Source: an uncultured Opitutia bacterium (lineage in GTDB: Bacteria; Verrucomicrobiota; Verrucomicrobiia; Opitutales; UBA953). Taken from it: DNA of 64,000 nucleotides. The notes beneath the pieces are model-generated. The model had not been told where the DNA came from. It made no database searches and saw nothing but the letters and a program-made list of their open reading frames with translations. A program made the position numbers and the translations under genes. Position 1 is the first letter of the stretch, and each line of letters opens with the position of its first letter. Positions 1-7,595 of the stretch are shown here, piece after piece. Location: the NCBI GenBank assembly GCA_903855995.1, contig CAIOAN010000003.1, positions 1 through 64,000 of the forward strand, read 5' to 3'.

Positions 1-1
1 A

Positions 2-256
2 GCGGACGCCACCTATACCTACCTCTCACGCTACAGCCTGACAGGCACTTTGACCAGCAGTGGCTTCTCTGGAACACAAGCCGTATCCTTTAGCACGCCT
101 ACCACCTTGATTCGCCGTGGCACAGACAATTACCCATACACGGGCGTGTTGCTCATCAGTGGTGCAAAAGTGCAAATCGGCCTGCGGCCTGTGCAAAGGT
201 GCAAAAGTGAGAGGCCGTTGCGGGTAGGGTTGAGCGGCCCGCTCAACCGCAGCTGA
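2..256 (+). CDS. 3' fragment of an unrecognised protein running into a repeat
   Basis: The reading frame is open from the first bases of the window to a TGA at 254-256. The first 55 or so residues are rich in Ser, Thr, Gly and Tyr, as in exported beta-rich proteins. The last 27 or so codons lie inside a dispersed repeat (163-332), and the stop falls in the second hairpin of the REPIN at 223-276. Either the gene ended near 160 and the tail is read-through, or the repeat inserted into its 3' end and now supplies the C-terminus. The fragment is too short to assign a family, and it may not be a gene. Confidence 0.35.
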   Translation, partial: ADATYTYLSRYSLTGTLTSSGFSGTQAVSFSTPTTLIRRGTDNYPYTGVLLISGAKVQIGLRPVQRCKSERPLRVGLSGPLNRS

Positions 257-332
257 CCGGGCCGGTCAGCCCTACCTCGAGACAAAGGTTTCCACTCAAA
301 GGGAAACCGGAGACCGGATGATTGGCTGGGGG
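163..332. repeat. Dispersed intergenic repeat, copy A (about 170 bp)
   Basis: The order is a TGCAAAAG-rich block (163-209), a REPIN (223-276) and a block containing CTCAAAGGGAAACCGGAGAC (from 295). The same order with few differences recurs at 2544-2720. The last block recurs in diverged form at 7750-7815 and as a reverse-complement fragment near 2788-2806. Confidence 0.8.
223..276. repeat. REPIN-like inverted pair of GTAGGG hairpins
   Basis: A left GGTAGGG head is followed by the palindrome GTTGAGCGGCCCGCTCAAC. Then comes GCTGACCGGGCCGGTCAGC and a closing CCCTACC. Read from the other strand, the right arm has the same head and the same CGGCCCG core, with compensatory stem changes. The arrangement is that of a REP doublet. 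Confidence 0.75.
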
Positions 333-531
333 GATGCTTTTTCAGGTCTCGGGTCTCGGCCGTCGGGTATCAGGTTCGGGTGTTCGGGTTCAGGTGCAGG
401 TCCCGGGTGCGAACTCGGAATTCATCGACGATGAATCATTGAATCATCCGCCACCCGCCACCTGGGGCTGCCACCTGCCACCCGGGAATGGTTAGGGTCC
501 AGCCCTAGCCCAAGCCCTGGATCCAGCCCTG
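333..531. repeat. Degenerate 9-mer repeats and CCACC leader block upstream of the dioxygenase
   Basis: Bases 341-414 are iterations of a loose CGGGTNNCAG unit. Bases 449-489 are a CCGCCACCCGCCACCTGGGG-type block ending in CCCGGGAATGG. Bases 490-531 are a GCCCTAGCCCAAGCCCTGG-type tract. The CCACC block and tract recur in the same order before the genes at 1564 and 8068. No gene is seen here. Confidence 0.65.
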
Positions 532-568
532 CTTGCTCTCTGTTGTCTTTGGAGTTAGGCATCTGGCC

Positions 569-1240
569 ATGGCCTTCCCCCCTCTGCCTGCGAATCTCCG
601 TGCCCGTCGTGATTTCCTTCGTCAGGTGGCCTTGGGTGCCGCGTTGTTTTCGATCCCCGGCGCGTTCGCCGAAGCGCTCACGCGCACGCCGAAGCAGACC
701 GAGGGGCCATTTTATCCGGACCATCTGCCGGTCGATACCGACAACGACCTGATCATCGTGAACAACGGCGTCACCCCAGCGGTCGGCGAGATCGCCTGGC
801 TATCTGGGCGCATCCTTGATGAGCACGGCGAGCCGGTGCGTAATGCTTTGGTGGAGATTTGGCAGGCCGATAATAATGGCGCGTACATTCATTCCAAGAC
901 GGGCAATGCCGCGAAGCGCGATGGGAATTTCCAAGGCTTTGGTCGATTCCTCACTGGCGCCAACGGCGAATATGTTTTCCGGACGATCAAGCCCGTGCCG
1001 TACAAGCCGCGCGCGCCACACATTCACCTCGCCGTAAAAATCAAAGGCAAGAAGGAGCTCATCACCCAGTGCTACATCAAGGGCCATGAGCAGAATGCGA
1101 AGGATGGTATTTATATGGGCATCAAGGATGTCGCCCAGCGCGAGAGCGTCACGCTGGCGTTTGATCCGCTCAAGGGTTCTAAGGCCGGCGAACTCGCCGC
1201 GCGCTGGGACGTCGTCCTCGGGTTTACGCCGGAGGGGTGA
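569..1240 (+). CDS. Exported intradiol ring-cleavage dioxygenase-like protein
   Basis: The 223-residue product resembles the protocatechuate/catechol intradiol dioxygenase family, which opens catechol rings using non-haem Fe(III). The four iron ligands appear present: Tyr in WQADNNGAYIH, Tyr in VPYKPR, and both His of APHIHLAV. A twin-arginine signal (RRDFLRQVALGAALF) at residues 13-27 suggests Tat export of the folded metalloprotein. The start at 569 places that signal at the N-terminus; an in-frame ATG at 533 is possible, but its extra residues look unlike a signal. Neither site has a close Shine-Dalgarno. No catechol-pathway neighbours are present, so the substrate is unknown; many short exported homologues are uncharacterised. 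Confidence 0.85.
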   Translation: MAFPPLPANLRARRDFLRQVALGAALFSIPGAFAEALTRTPKQTEGPFYPDHLPVDTDNDLIIVNNGVTPAVGEIAWLSGRILDEHGEPVRNALVEIWQADNNGAYIHSKTGNAAKRDGNFQGFGRFLTGANGEYVFRTIKPVPYKPRAPHIHLAVKIKGKKELITQCYIKGHEQNAKDGIYMGIKDVAQRESVTLAFDPLKGSKAGELAARWDVVLGFTPEG

Positions 1241-1245
1241 AAACC

Positions 1246-1475
1246 GTTTCAGGTGGCGGGTGGCGGCCCCGGGTGGCAGGTGACAGGAAGGGTGGCTGGG
1301 GTAGGGACGTGATTGCCATCACGTCCGTTCGCGACGGCGTCATCTTTTCTCAACCGGCCTAAGCTAAGATCCGACGACCTCACGTATTCGGCTTCGAACG
1401 GATGCGACGGCAATCACGTCCCTACCTGAGGAGCCCGCCACCCGCCACCTGGGGCTGCCACCCGCCACCCGAGAA
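1246..1475. repeat. Inverted pair of GGTGGC/CCACC blocks enclosing a REPIN
   Basis: The left arm (1246-1287) reads CAGGTGGCGGGTGGCGGCCC and onward. The right arm (1433-1475) is the inverse type, GCCACCCGCCACCTGGGGCT and onward. The REPIN at 1300-1427 lies between them. Similar inverted pairs occur at 7698-7912, 14135-14240 and 15886-15962. The whole gap between the dioxygenase and the next gene is made of repeats. Confidence 0.75.
1300..1427. repeat. REPIN-like pair, GACGTGATTGCCATCACGTC class
   Basis: The left arm is GTAGGG followed by the palindrome ACGTGATTGCCATCACGT at 1301-1326. The right arm (1400-1427) ends in CAATCACGTCCCTACC, an inverse copy whose distal stem half has drifted (GATGCGACGG). 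The spacer of about 73 bases is unlike other copies. Confidence 0.7.
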
Positions 1476-1554
1476 TGATAGGGACCTGCCGCTGCCCCTA
1501 TCCCTACCCCTGTCTCCACTTTTGCACTTTTGTACCTCCACACTTTTGCATACA
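1476..1554 (+). repeat. Pyrimidine CCCTA tract and TTTGCA block in the leader of the next gene
   Basis: The tract GCCCCTATCCCTACCCCTGT is followed by ACTTTTGCACTTTTG and ACACTTTTGCATAC, ending 9 bases before the ATG at 1564. The TTTGCA block is the reverse complement of the TGCAAAAG blocks at 163-209 and 2549-2596. No Shine-Dalgarno site is visible. Confidence 0.6.
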
Positions 1555-1563
1555 TGTCTCCCC

Positions 1564-2529
1564 ATGTCCTCCGCTACCCCGCGCCGTGAATTCCTGAAAC
1601 ACTCCGCCTGGCTCTCGCTCGCCGCGCTCGGTCTGAGCGCCAAAGCCGCCGAGCCTACGTCGACCGGCAAGATCTCGCGCCTGCGCACTTCGCTCAACGC
1701 GTACTCTTTCTACGTCGAGCTGAACCTCGGCCTGAAGGAGCCGCACAACCCGAAGGGCATGAATATGCATCAGCTGCTGAATTTCGCGGCCGAAGCGGGT
1801 TTCGACGCCATCGACGTTACGGGCTATTTCTTTGCCAGCTACCCGAAGGTTCCGACCGACGCCGAGATCTTCGCGGTCAAGCATGAGGCCTTCCGTCTCG
1901 GGCTTGAGATCAGCGGCAGCGGCGTGAAGAACGATTTCACCACCGCCGATAAGGCCATCCGCGCCGAAGGCGTCCAGCGGGTGAAGGACTGGGTGGAGGT
2001 CTGCGTGAAACTCGGCGCCCCCGTGTTGCGCGTCTTCGCCGACACCAATATCCCCGGCAAGAAGTGGGCCGACGTCGCCGGTGGCGCCACCCGCGATCAG
2101 GTCGAAGCCTGGATGGCTGATGATTATCGCGAGTGCTCCGAATTCGCCGCCAAGCACGGCATCTTCATTGGTGTGCAGAATCACGGCGACTTCCTGACCA
2201 CCGGCGCTGAACACGTCAGCCTACTCAAGCGCGTGAATCACCCGAACTGCCGCGCCATCGTCGACACCGGCAAATACCTGACCGAGGACCCGTACATCGA
2301 TATCGCCCTCTCCGCGCCGTATGCGGTGAACTGGCAGGTCAAGGAGACCCCGTTCGGCAAGCCGAATAAACCCCTCACCGACATGCGCAAAATCGTGAAG
2401 ATCGCCCGCGAGGCTGGTTATAATGGTTACCTTCCGATCGAATCGTTGCCCATGGGCCGTAAAAATTACGATACTCCTGGCGAGCTGAAGCGCATGCTCA
2501 AGGAATTGAAGGCCGCGATCGCGGAGTGA
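1564..2529 (+). CDS. Tat-exported sugar phosphate isomerase/epimerase (TIM barrel)
   Basis: The 321-residue product belongs to the xylose-isomerase-like TIM-barrel superfamily (AP endonuclease family 2 fold). Strand-end motifs visible are AGFDAIDVTGY, GVQNHGDF, RAIVDTGKYL and LPIESLPMG, which supply the Glu/Asp/His metal ligands of the fold. RREFLKHSAWLSLAALGLSA at residues 7-26 is a Tat signal, so it should act outside the cytoplasm. The start at 1564 puts RR at the N-terminus; upstream in-frame sequence is repeat-derived. Sugar epimerase or hydrolase activity is likely, but the substrate cannot be told. A second exported member of the superfamily lies downstream on the opposite strand. Confidence 0.85.
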   Translation: MSSATPRREFLKHSAWLSLAALGLSAKAAEPTSTGKISRLRTSLNAYSFYVELNLGLKEPHNPKGMNMHQLLNFAAEAGFDAIDVTGYFFASYPKVPTDAEIFAVKHEAFRLGLEISGSGVKNDFTTADKAIRAEGVQRVKDWVEVCVKLGAPVLRVFADTNIPGKKWADVAGGATRDQVEAWMADDYRECSEFAAKHGIFIGVQNHGDFLTTGAEHVSLLKRVNHPNCRAIVDTGKYLTEDPYIDIALSAPYAVNWQVKETPFGKPNKPLTDMRKIVKIAREAGYNGYLPIESLPMGRKNYDTPGELKRMLKELKAAIAE

Positions 2530-2543
2530 GCGGGCGTTTTCCC

Positions 2544-2720
2544 GTAAGTGCAAAAGTGCAAATCGGCCTACGGCCTGTGCAAAGGTGCAAAAGTGAAAGT
2601 CAGCTGGTGCGGGTAGGGTTGAGCGGCCCGCTCAACCGCGGCTGACCGGGCCGGTCAGCCCTACCTCGTGACAAAGGTTTAAACTCAAAGGGAAACCGGA
2701 GACCGGATGTTTAGCTGGGA
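2544..2720. repeat. Dispersed intergenic repeat, copy B
   Basis: This is the second copy of the element at 163-332 and begins 14 bases after a stop codon. The order is a TGCAAAAG-rich block (2549-2596), a REPIN (2612-2665) and a CTCAAAGGGAAACCGGAGAC block (2683-2702). The two copies share long near-identical runs interrupted by a variable stretch just before the REPIN. Confidence 0.8.
2612..2665. repeat. REPIN-like pair, same class as 223-276
   Basis: It differs from the copy at 223-276 in a single base: the connector between the two hairpins reads CCGCGGCTG instead of CCGCAGCTG. Both GTAGGG heads and both stems are intact. Confidence 0.75.
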
Positions 2721-2873
2721 GTGTATTTTCAGGCGACGGGTGAAAGCCACCTGAAGCGTTGTGGCGCCGCAGCATCCTTTCTGGTTTCCGGTCTCCCTTT
2801 GATTGGTGATGCCTTTGCTTCGCAGCTGTTCACCATGCCAGCGGATCCCCACGCGCGCTTCGCGTGCACGCAC
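2721..2873. repeat. Diverged repeat remnants, no gene
   Basis: The stretch contains a CAGGCGACGGGTGAAAGCCA remnant of the GGTGGC block. It also has a reverse-complement fragment of the CAAAGGG/CCGGAGACC block near 2788-2806 and a short CACGCG...CGCGTG hairpin near 2850-2867. Nothing here codes convincingly. Confidence 0.45.
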
Positions 2874-2902
2874 AAAAAAGCCCCCGGAAAACCGGGGGCT
2901 TG
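2874..2902 (-). terminator. Rho-independent terminator for the gene at 2925-3776
   Basis: On the minus strand, AAGCCCCCGG TTTT CCGGGGGCTT is followed by a run of T. It lies 22 bases beyond the minus-strand stop codon. Confidence 0.9.
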
Positions 2903-2924
2903 ATGAACGCTCGGTAAGCGCGGC

Positions 2925-3776
2925 TTACTTCGCGTGGGCCTTGACGAAATCGATGTCGGCCTTGACCTGGGGAACGCTGTTCTCCCAGTCGGCTTCGTGT
3001 TCGACGGAGATATGTCCGTCGAACTTCTGGCGCTTCAGCTCGTTGAGGCAGCCATCGACGTCCACGACGCCCTTGCCGGCGACGACGACCGTGCCCTTGT
3101 GGCCGAACTCGGACTTATCCTTGAGGTGAGCGCTGATGATGCGGCCTTCGAGGACCTTGAGGCACCAGACGGAATTCAGGCCGGAAGTAGCCCAGTGGCC
3201 GATGTCAGCGCAGGCGCCGACGCGGTGGTCGCGGCTTTCGACGACGCCGAGGACGTAGAGCGGATCCCAGACCTTGTACTTCGTGTCGATCTTGCCGTCC
3301 TTGCCGTTGCGGCTGCCGTGCTCATGGATGGCGACCTTCATGTCGAACTCGATCGCGGCGGCTTCCCAGGCAGCGATCTGTTCAGTGGATTCGGTGCAGA
3401 CGGAGTAGAGGCCCATCTTCTTGGCGAACTTCATGATGGCGAAGACTTCGTCCTTATCCTTGGCACCGACGACGCCGTAGTTGACGGCGCGGACGCCTTG
3501 GCGGTCGAGCTCGGCCTTGATTTCGGCCATGGTGGCGTCGGACATCGAGTGGTGGGTCTTTTCCTTCGAACCCGGCTTCACGGCCTGTCCGGGGAAGAGT
3601 TCGATGACGTTGCCACCGGCTTCCTTGGTCTTGGCGATGGCTTCGAAGAAGGAGAACGACTTGAAGGTGTAGGCTTGGGAGCCGACGAACCATCCGTTCT
3701 GGCGGAAGGATTCGGGGATCGGATCGGCGCTGACGCTGGCGGCGACGGCGAGGGCGAGGAGGGTGAGGAGACGCAT
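2925..3776 (-). CDS. Secreted sugar phosphate isomerase/epimerase-like TIM barrel
   Basis: The 283-residue product is a second xylose-isomerase-like TIM barrel. Visible motifs are GGNVIELFPG, IHEHGSRNG, ACADIGHWA, ISAHLKDKS and GHISVEHEAD, matching the metal-binding strand ends of the fold. MRLLTLLALAVAASVSA is a Sec signal peptide with cleavage after Ala17. The start at 3776 removes a 12-residue upstream extension that would spoil the signal. It is monocistronic with its own terminator. Proteins of this type are abundant in polysaccharide-degrading PVC bacteria; the substrate is unknown. Confidence 0.85.
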   Translation of the reverse strand: MRLLTLLALAVAASVSADPIPESFRQNGWFVGSQAYTFKSFSFFEAIAKTKEAGGNVIELFPGQAVKPGSKEKTHHSMSDATMAEIKAELDRQGVRAVNYGVVGAKDKDEVFAIMKFAKKMGLYSVCTESTEQIAAWEAAAIEFDMKVAIHEHGSRNGKDGKIDTKYKVWDPLYVLGVVESRDHRVGACADIGHWATSGLNSVWCLKVLEGRIISAHLKDKSEFGHKGTVVVAGKGVVDVDGCLNELKRQKFDGHISVEHEADWENSVPQVKADIDFVKAHAK

Positions 3777-3880
3777 GGGTGTGGGGTGTAAGGACAGAGT
3801 AAAGGCCCCCAAGGTTCCCTAGGTCAAGAACCCCTCGTGCGTACTATGGTCGAAATGCCCTGCTTTGTTCATCTAAGCAC

Positions 3881-4303
3881 ATGTTTTGGCGAGATATCTG
3901 GGCGGTCATCGTCGGGTGGTGCCGTTCGGCCCCGTCGCGGGATAATCTCGGGGCGATGGGAGAGCGCCTCGCCGAGCAGCATTATCGCCAGCAAGGCGGA
4001 CGTTGCCTGGCAGCCAATTGGCGGCACGGGCGCGATGAGCTGGACTTGGTCATCCTCGAGGGTGAGGTGCTCGTCTTCGTTGAAGTTAAGACACGCACGG
4101 CGGAAATCGCCGGGGAAGGGTATTGGGCCGTGAATCGAAGGAAAAAGCGGGCTTTGCGGCGGGCGGCGGCCGGTTGGATCCGCCAAATCAGCGGTCCGTG
4201 TCATACACGCTTCGACGTCGTGGAAGTTCTGGTTTGCAAGAAAGGCACCGTCCGCCTCCTTCAACACCGTGGCGAAGTCCTCTTTGGACGCCGCCGCTTC
4301 TAG
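3881..4303 (+). CDS. YraN/UPF0102 family putative endonuclease
   Basis: The 140-residue product has the family signature: GERLAEQHYRQQGGRCLAAN, then GRDELDLV and VFVEVKTR. These give the Asp and Glu-x-Lys of a PD-(D/E)xK nuclease fold. The family is widespread, predicted to act on DNA or RNA, and its role is poorly defined. An internal ATG at 3956 begins just before the conserved region, and the first 25 residues are atypical, so the real start could be there. It is followed after 6 bases by zwf, suggesting co-transcription. Confidence 0.85.
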   Translation: MFWRDIWAVIVGWCRSAPSRDNLGAMGERLAEQHYRQQGGRCLAANWRHGRDELDLVILEGEVLVFVEVKTRTAEIAGEGYWAVNRRKKRALRRAAAGWIRQISGPCHTRFDVVEVLVCKKGTVRLLQHRGEVLFGRRRF

Positions 4304-4309
4304 CTTCCG

Positions 4310-5854
4310 ATGTCCGACACCGACCGTCATCCGTTCCTCTCCGGCCTGAGCAAGCACCGCGGCGCCCAGCCGACCTGCGTGGTCATCTTCGGCGCCTCCG
4401 GCGACCTGGCCGCCCGTAAGTTGCTGCCGGCCTTGTATAACCTGGCCGTCGACAGCCTGCTGCCCGCCGACTTCCACCTGATCGGCTTCGGCCGCAAGCC
4501 CATCCCCGATGCAGAGTTTCGTACCCAGGCCGCGGCGGATCTCGCGAAATTCTCCCGTCGCGAGTTCCGCCCCGACATCTGGAAGCGCATTGAGGAAAAT
4601 ACCACCTACCAGGCGGGTGGTTATGATGAGCCGGCCGCCTACGCCGCGCTAAAGGAACAGATCGCCGCCGCCGAGAAGCGCGCCGGCCGCCCGCTGCAAC
4701 TCGTCTTCTACGTCTCGACGCCTCCGACCGTCTTCGAGCCGATTCTGGAGAACCTCGGTCAGTCCGGCCTGGCCGGTCGTGGCTTGGGGACGGACTTGGA
4801 AAGCAAGGTCATCATCGAGAAGCCATTCGGCAAGGACCTCGCTTCCGCGGTACACCTCAACGCTGTCGCCGCCCGCAACTTCCGCGAGTCGCAGATTTTC
4901 CGCATCGATCACTATCTCGGCAAGGAGACCGTCCAGGACTTACTCGTGCTCCGCTTCGCCAACCCGATCCTCGAGCCGCTCTGGAACCGTCGCCACGTCG
5001 ACCATGTCCAGATTACCGTCGCCGAGGAACTCGGCGTCGGCACCCGCGGTGGTTATTACGACGGCAGCGGTGCCACGCGCGACATGCTCCAGAATCACAC
5101 CATGCAGCTCCTCGCGCTCGTGGCGATGGATCAGCCCCGCTCGCTTTCGGCCGAACACATTCGCGATGAGAAGGTGAAACTCCTCGAGTCGATCCAGCCC
5201 CTGCGCATCGGCGCCAATGGCGACGCCGTCCGCGCCCAATATGTCGAAGGCCTCTCGGGCGGCGAGCGCGTGCCGGGTTATCTCACCGAGAAGGATATTC
5301 CCAAGGATTCCTCCACGGAGACTTTCTGCGCGCTGCGGCTTTCAATCGAGAACAGCCGCTGGTCCGGCGTGCCGTTCTACATGCGCTCGGGCAAACGCCT
5401 CGCCCGTCGCGTGTCCGAGATCGCGATCCAGTTCAAGCAGCCTGAGTCCGGTCTATTCGCGGGAGACGCCCGTTACGACCTCGCCCCGAACCGCCTCGTC
5501 ATCCAGATCCAGCCTGACGAAGGCACGACGCTCGTCCTGAATTCCAAGGTGCCCGGCCTCGAGCCGCGCACGCAGCCGGTCCGCCTGAGTTTCCGCTACG
5601 CCACGACCTACGGCTCCAACACGCCCGAGGCCTACGAACGCCTGATCCTCGACGCCGTCGTCGGCGACCGCACGCTCTTCATCCGCGGCGATGAGACCGA
5701 GGCCTCCTGGCGCCTCTTCACGCCGCTCCTGCAGAGTTGGCAACAGCAGGGGCGCAATGGCGTCGAAACCTATTCTTCCGGTTCCTGGGGTCCCGCCGCT
5801 GCCGATGCGCTGCTGGCCGCCCACGGTCACGCCTGGCGCAACGCCGGCCGCTGA
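4310..5854 (+). CDS. zwf: Glucose-6-phosphate 1-dehydrogenase
   Basis: The enzyme oxidises glucose 6-phosphate to 6-phosphogluconolactone with reduction of NADP+, the first step of the oxidative pentose phosphate pathway. The 514-residue length is normal. GASGDLAARKLLPALY (about residues 26-41) is the nucleotide-binding loop. RIDHYLGKE (about 198-206) carries the substrate-binding and catalytic residues. Its stop is 2 bases from the ATG of an OpcA-like gene, so the two are almost certainly translated together. Transketolase is elsewhere in the window (46622-48616). Confidence 0.97.
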   Translation: MSDTDRHPFLSGLSKHRGAQPTCVVIFGASGDLAARKLLPALYNLAVDSLLPADFHLIGFGRKPIPDAEFRTQAAADLAKFSRREFRPDIWKRIEENTTYQAGGYDEPAAYAALKEQIAAAEKRAGRPLQLVFYVSTPPTVFEPILENLGQSGLAGRGLGTDLESKVIIEKPFGKDLASAVHLNAVAARNFRESQIFRIDHYLGKETVQDLLVLRFANPILEPLWNRRHVDHVQITVAEELGVGTRGGYYDGSGATRDMLQNHTMQLLALVAMDQPRSLSAEHIRDEKVKLLESIQPLRIGANGDAVRAQYVEGLSGGERVPGYLTEKDIPKDSSTETFCALRLSIENSRWSGVPFYMRSGKRLARRVSEIAIQFKQPESGLFAGDARYDLAPNRLVIQIQPDEGTTLVLNSKVPGLEPRTQPVRLSFRYATTYGSNTPEAYERLILDAVVGDRTLFIRGDETEASWRLFTPLLQSWQQQGRNGVETYSSGSWGPAAADALLAAHGHAWRNAGR

Positions 5855-5856
5855 GC

Positions 5857-6825
5857 ATGGCCCATCCGCTGATCGACGCCTTGCCGGGTTTCCCGGTCAA
5901 AATCTCCGCCGCCCTCGCTTCGCTGGACAAGGCTTGGTCCGAGGAAGGTGAAGAAGCCGCGCGCGCTTCGCAGATGAACCTCGTGCTGATGTTCGGTGCG
6001 GGCGTCTCGCCCGCCGATGCGCAGGCGCGTTTCGACGAAGCGATCCTGTTCGCGCAGCGCTATCCCTGCCGGCTGGTCGTGCTCGCCGCCCGTCCGGCCA
6101 CGGAGGCCGCCGCCGCCCTCGAAGCAAAGGTGAACGTGCTTTGCTTCTTTGATCCCTCGCGGCGCGGTAAGCGTTGCTGTGAAGCCCTGATGCTCGCGCA
6201 CGGTGAGCCGACCAATGAACTCGAGTCGCTCGTCTCCACTTGGCTCGAAGGCGATCTGCCCACCAATGTCTGGGCGCACGGCGTGACCGTCGCCGAGATG
6301 ACCCCGTGGCTTGCGTGGACCGCGCGCTGCCGCCGCGTCGTTGCCGACCGCTCACTCGTGGGCGATGATTTCTTCAAGCTCGCGTTCCCGAATCCTAAGT
6401 CCGTCCGCGACCTCGCTGTCGCCCGCTGCCTGCCGGTGCGTCAGGCGCTCGGGCAGTATCTCGCCGCCCATGCCCCTGCCGAACTCGTTCGCGGCCTCCG
6501 CACGGTCACCGTCAATTACGGCATCGGTCTCCGCGGGGAAGGCGCCGGCCTGCTGGAATGGATGCGCGGCTGTCTGACGCATTGTGCCGGCCTTTCGCGT
6601 TCGCACCTTGATGTGCAGTTCGTGACTACGCCGCAGCCGCCGCCCGGCGATAATCTCGACGCTGAGTGGGTTTTCGCCGACGGCGCCCGTTTCTCGTGGG
6701 AGCATGCCGACAAAGGCACGCGCGCGATCATCACCTTCACGCGTAGCCGTCAGCCCGCCCCCGTCACGCAGCGCGTCGCCTTCATGGCCCCCGCCGAGGC
6801 GTTGTCCGAAGCGGTGTTCTTTTAA
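5857..6825 (+). CDS. opcA: OpcA-like glucose-6-phosphate dehydrogenase assembly protein
   Basis: The 322-residue product matches OpcA in length and position directly after zwf. OpcA is a non-catalytic effector needed for full G6PDH activity in cyanobacteria, and it also occurs in actinobacteria. Family-like segments are RLVVLAARP, WLEGDLPTNVWAHG and a central DRSLVGDDFF region. The ATG at 5857 follows the zwf TGA by 2 bases. A REPIN begins 3 bases after the stop. The name rests on gene order plus moderate sequence resemblance. Confidence 0.8.
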   Translation: MAHPLIDALPGFPVKISAALASLDKAWSEEGEEAARASQMNLVLMFGAGVSPADAQARFDEAILFAQRYPCRLVVLAARPATEAAAALEAKVNVLCFFDPSRRGKRCCEALMLAHGEPTNELESLVSTWLEGDLPTNVWAHGVTVAEMTPWLAWTARCRRVVADRSLVGDDFFKLAFPNPKSVRDLAVARCLPVRQALGQYLAAHAPAELVRGLRTVTVNYGIGLRGEGAGLLEWMRGCLTHCAGLSRSHLDVQFVTTPQPPPGDNLDAEWVFADGARFSWEHADKGTRAIITFTRSRQPAPVTQRVAFMAPAEALSEAVFF

Positions 6826-6827
6826 CG

Positions 6828-6942
6828 GGTAGGGGCGCGACTGCGTCGCGTCCGTTCGCAACTTAGGATAGGTTGAGCCGGGTGTGTCTCCGTCCTCACG
6901 ACATTCGTCCGCCCACGGACGCCACGCAGTGGCGCCCCTACC
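6828..6942. repeat. REPIN-like pair, GCGCGACTGCGTCGCG class
   Basis: The left arm is GTAGGGGCGCGACTGCGTCG continuing CGTCC. The right arm, read on the other strand, is GTAGGGGCGCCACTGCGTGG continuing CGTCC. One G-C stem pair is swapped to C-G, which is a compensatory change that preserves the hairpin. The element fills the gap between opcA and rdgB, which converge. Confidence 0.8.
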
Positions 6943-6951
6943 TCATTGCCC

Positions 6952-7560
6952 TTACGCTACCCCATTCTCCCTCATCCAGGCGGCCATCAACTGGAAGGCC
7001 TTGGCGCGGTGGCTGATCGCATCTTTCTTGGCGGGGCTGAGTTCGCCGAAGGTGCGCGTCTCATTGCCCGGCACGAAGAGCGAGTCATAACCAAAGCCTT
7101 CGGTGCCGACTTCGGCTTCGAGGATTTTGCCCCAGCACTGGCCGACGAATTTCGCCTGCTCGTGGTTCGGACCAATGATGAGCAGGTGGCATTCGAAGCG
7201 GGCTCCGCGCTTGTGCAGCGGCGCCTTCTTCATTGCTTCGAGCAGCTTCGCGCGGTTCTGCGCATCCGTCGCCCCGACGCCGGCGTAGGTCGCGGAATCG
7301 ACGCCCGGCCCGCCTTGGAGCGCATCGCAGCACAGGCCGCTGTCGTCGGCGAGCACCCAGGCTTTCTGCGGGGCGATTTCGCGGAGAGCTTCGGCCTTCA
7401 GGCGGCAGTTCCCATTGAAAGTGCCGGTGATTTCCTCGACGTAAGGCATGCCGCCGAGTTCTTTGGCCGAGCGGACTTTGACGTCGAGGCGGGCCTTCGT
7501 GAACATGCGGCCGAATTCCTCGGCCTTGTGTGCATTGCCCGTCGCCAGAAAGATTTCCAT
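6952..7560 (-). CDS. rdgB: XTP/dITP diphosphatase (RdgB/HAM1 family)
   Basis: The enzyme hydrolyses non-canonical purine triphosphates (dITP, XTP) to monophosphates and so cleans the nucleotide pool. The 202-residue product has the N-terminal substrate loop IFLATGNAHKAEEF, WVLADDSGLCCDAL with the general-base Asp, GVDSATYAG, and GFGYDSLFVP near the C-terminus. The start at 7560 aligns the family N-terminus; the open frame upstream is a proline/leucine-rich translation of the G-rich tract and is rejected. No Shine-Dalgarno is visible. Confidence 0.95.
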   Translation of the reverse strand: MEIFLATGNAHKAEEFGRMFTKARLDVKVRSAKELGGMPYVEEITGTFNGNCRLKAEALREIAPQKAWVLADDSGLCCDALQGGPGVDSATYAGVGATDAQNRAKLLEAMKKAPLHKRGARFECHLLIIGPNHEQAKFVGQCWGKILEAEVGTEGFGYDSLFVPGNETRTFGELSPAKKDAISHRAKAFQLMAAWMRENGVA

Positions 7561-7595
7561 GGCGGGAATGTGAGTGGGACTAACAAATAAAGCAA

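Noticed and set aside
2934-3791. A long acidic plus-strand frame (285 codons)
   Set aside because: It is the mirror of the secreted TIM-barrel gene on the minus strand, an effect of GC-rich codon use. Similar mirrors over gpmI, rseP, nuoM and tkt were rejected for the same reason.
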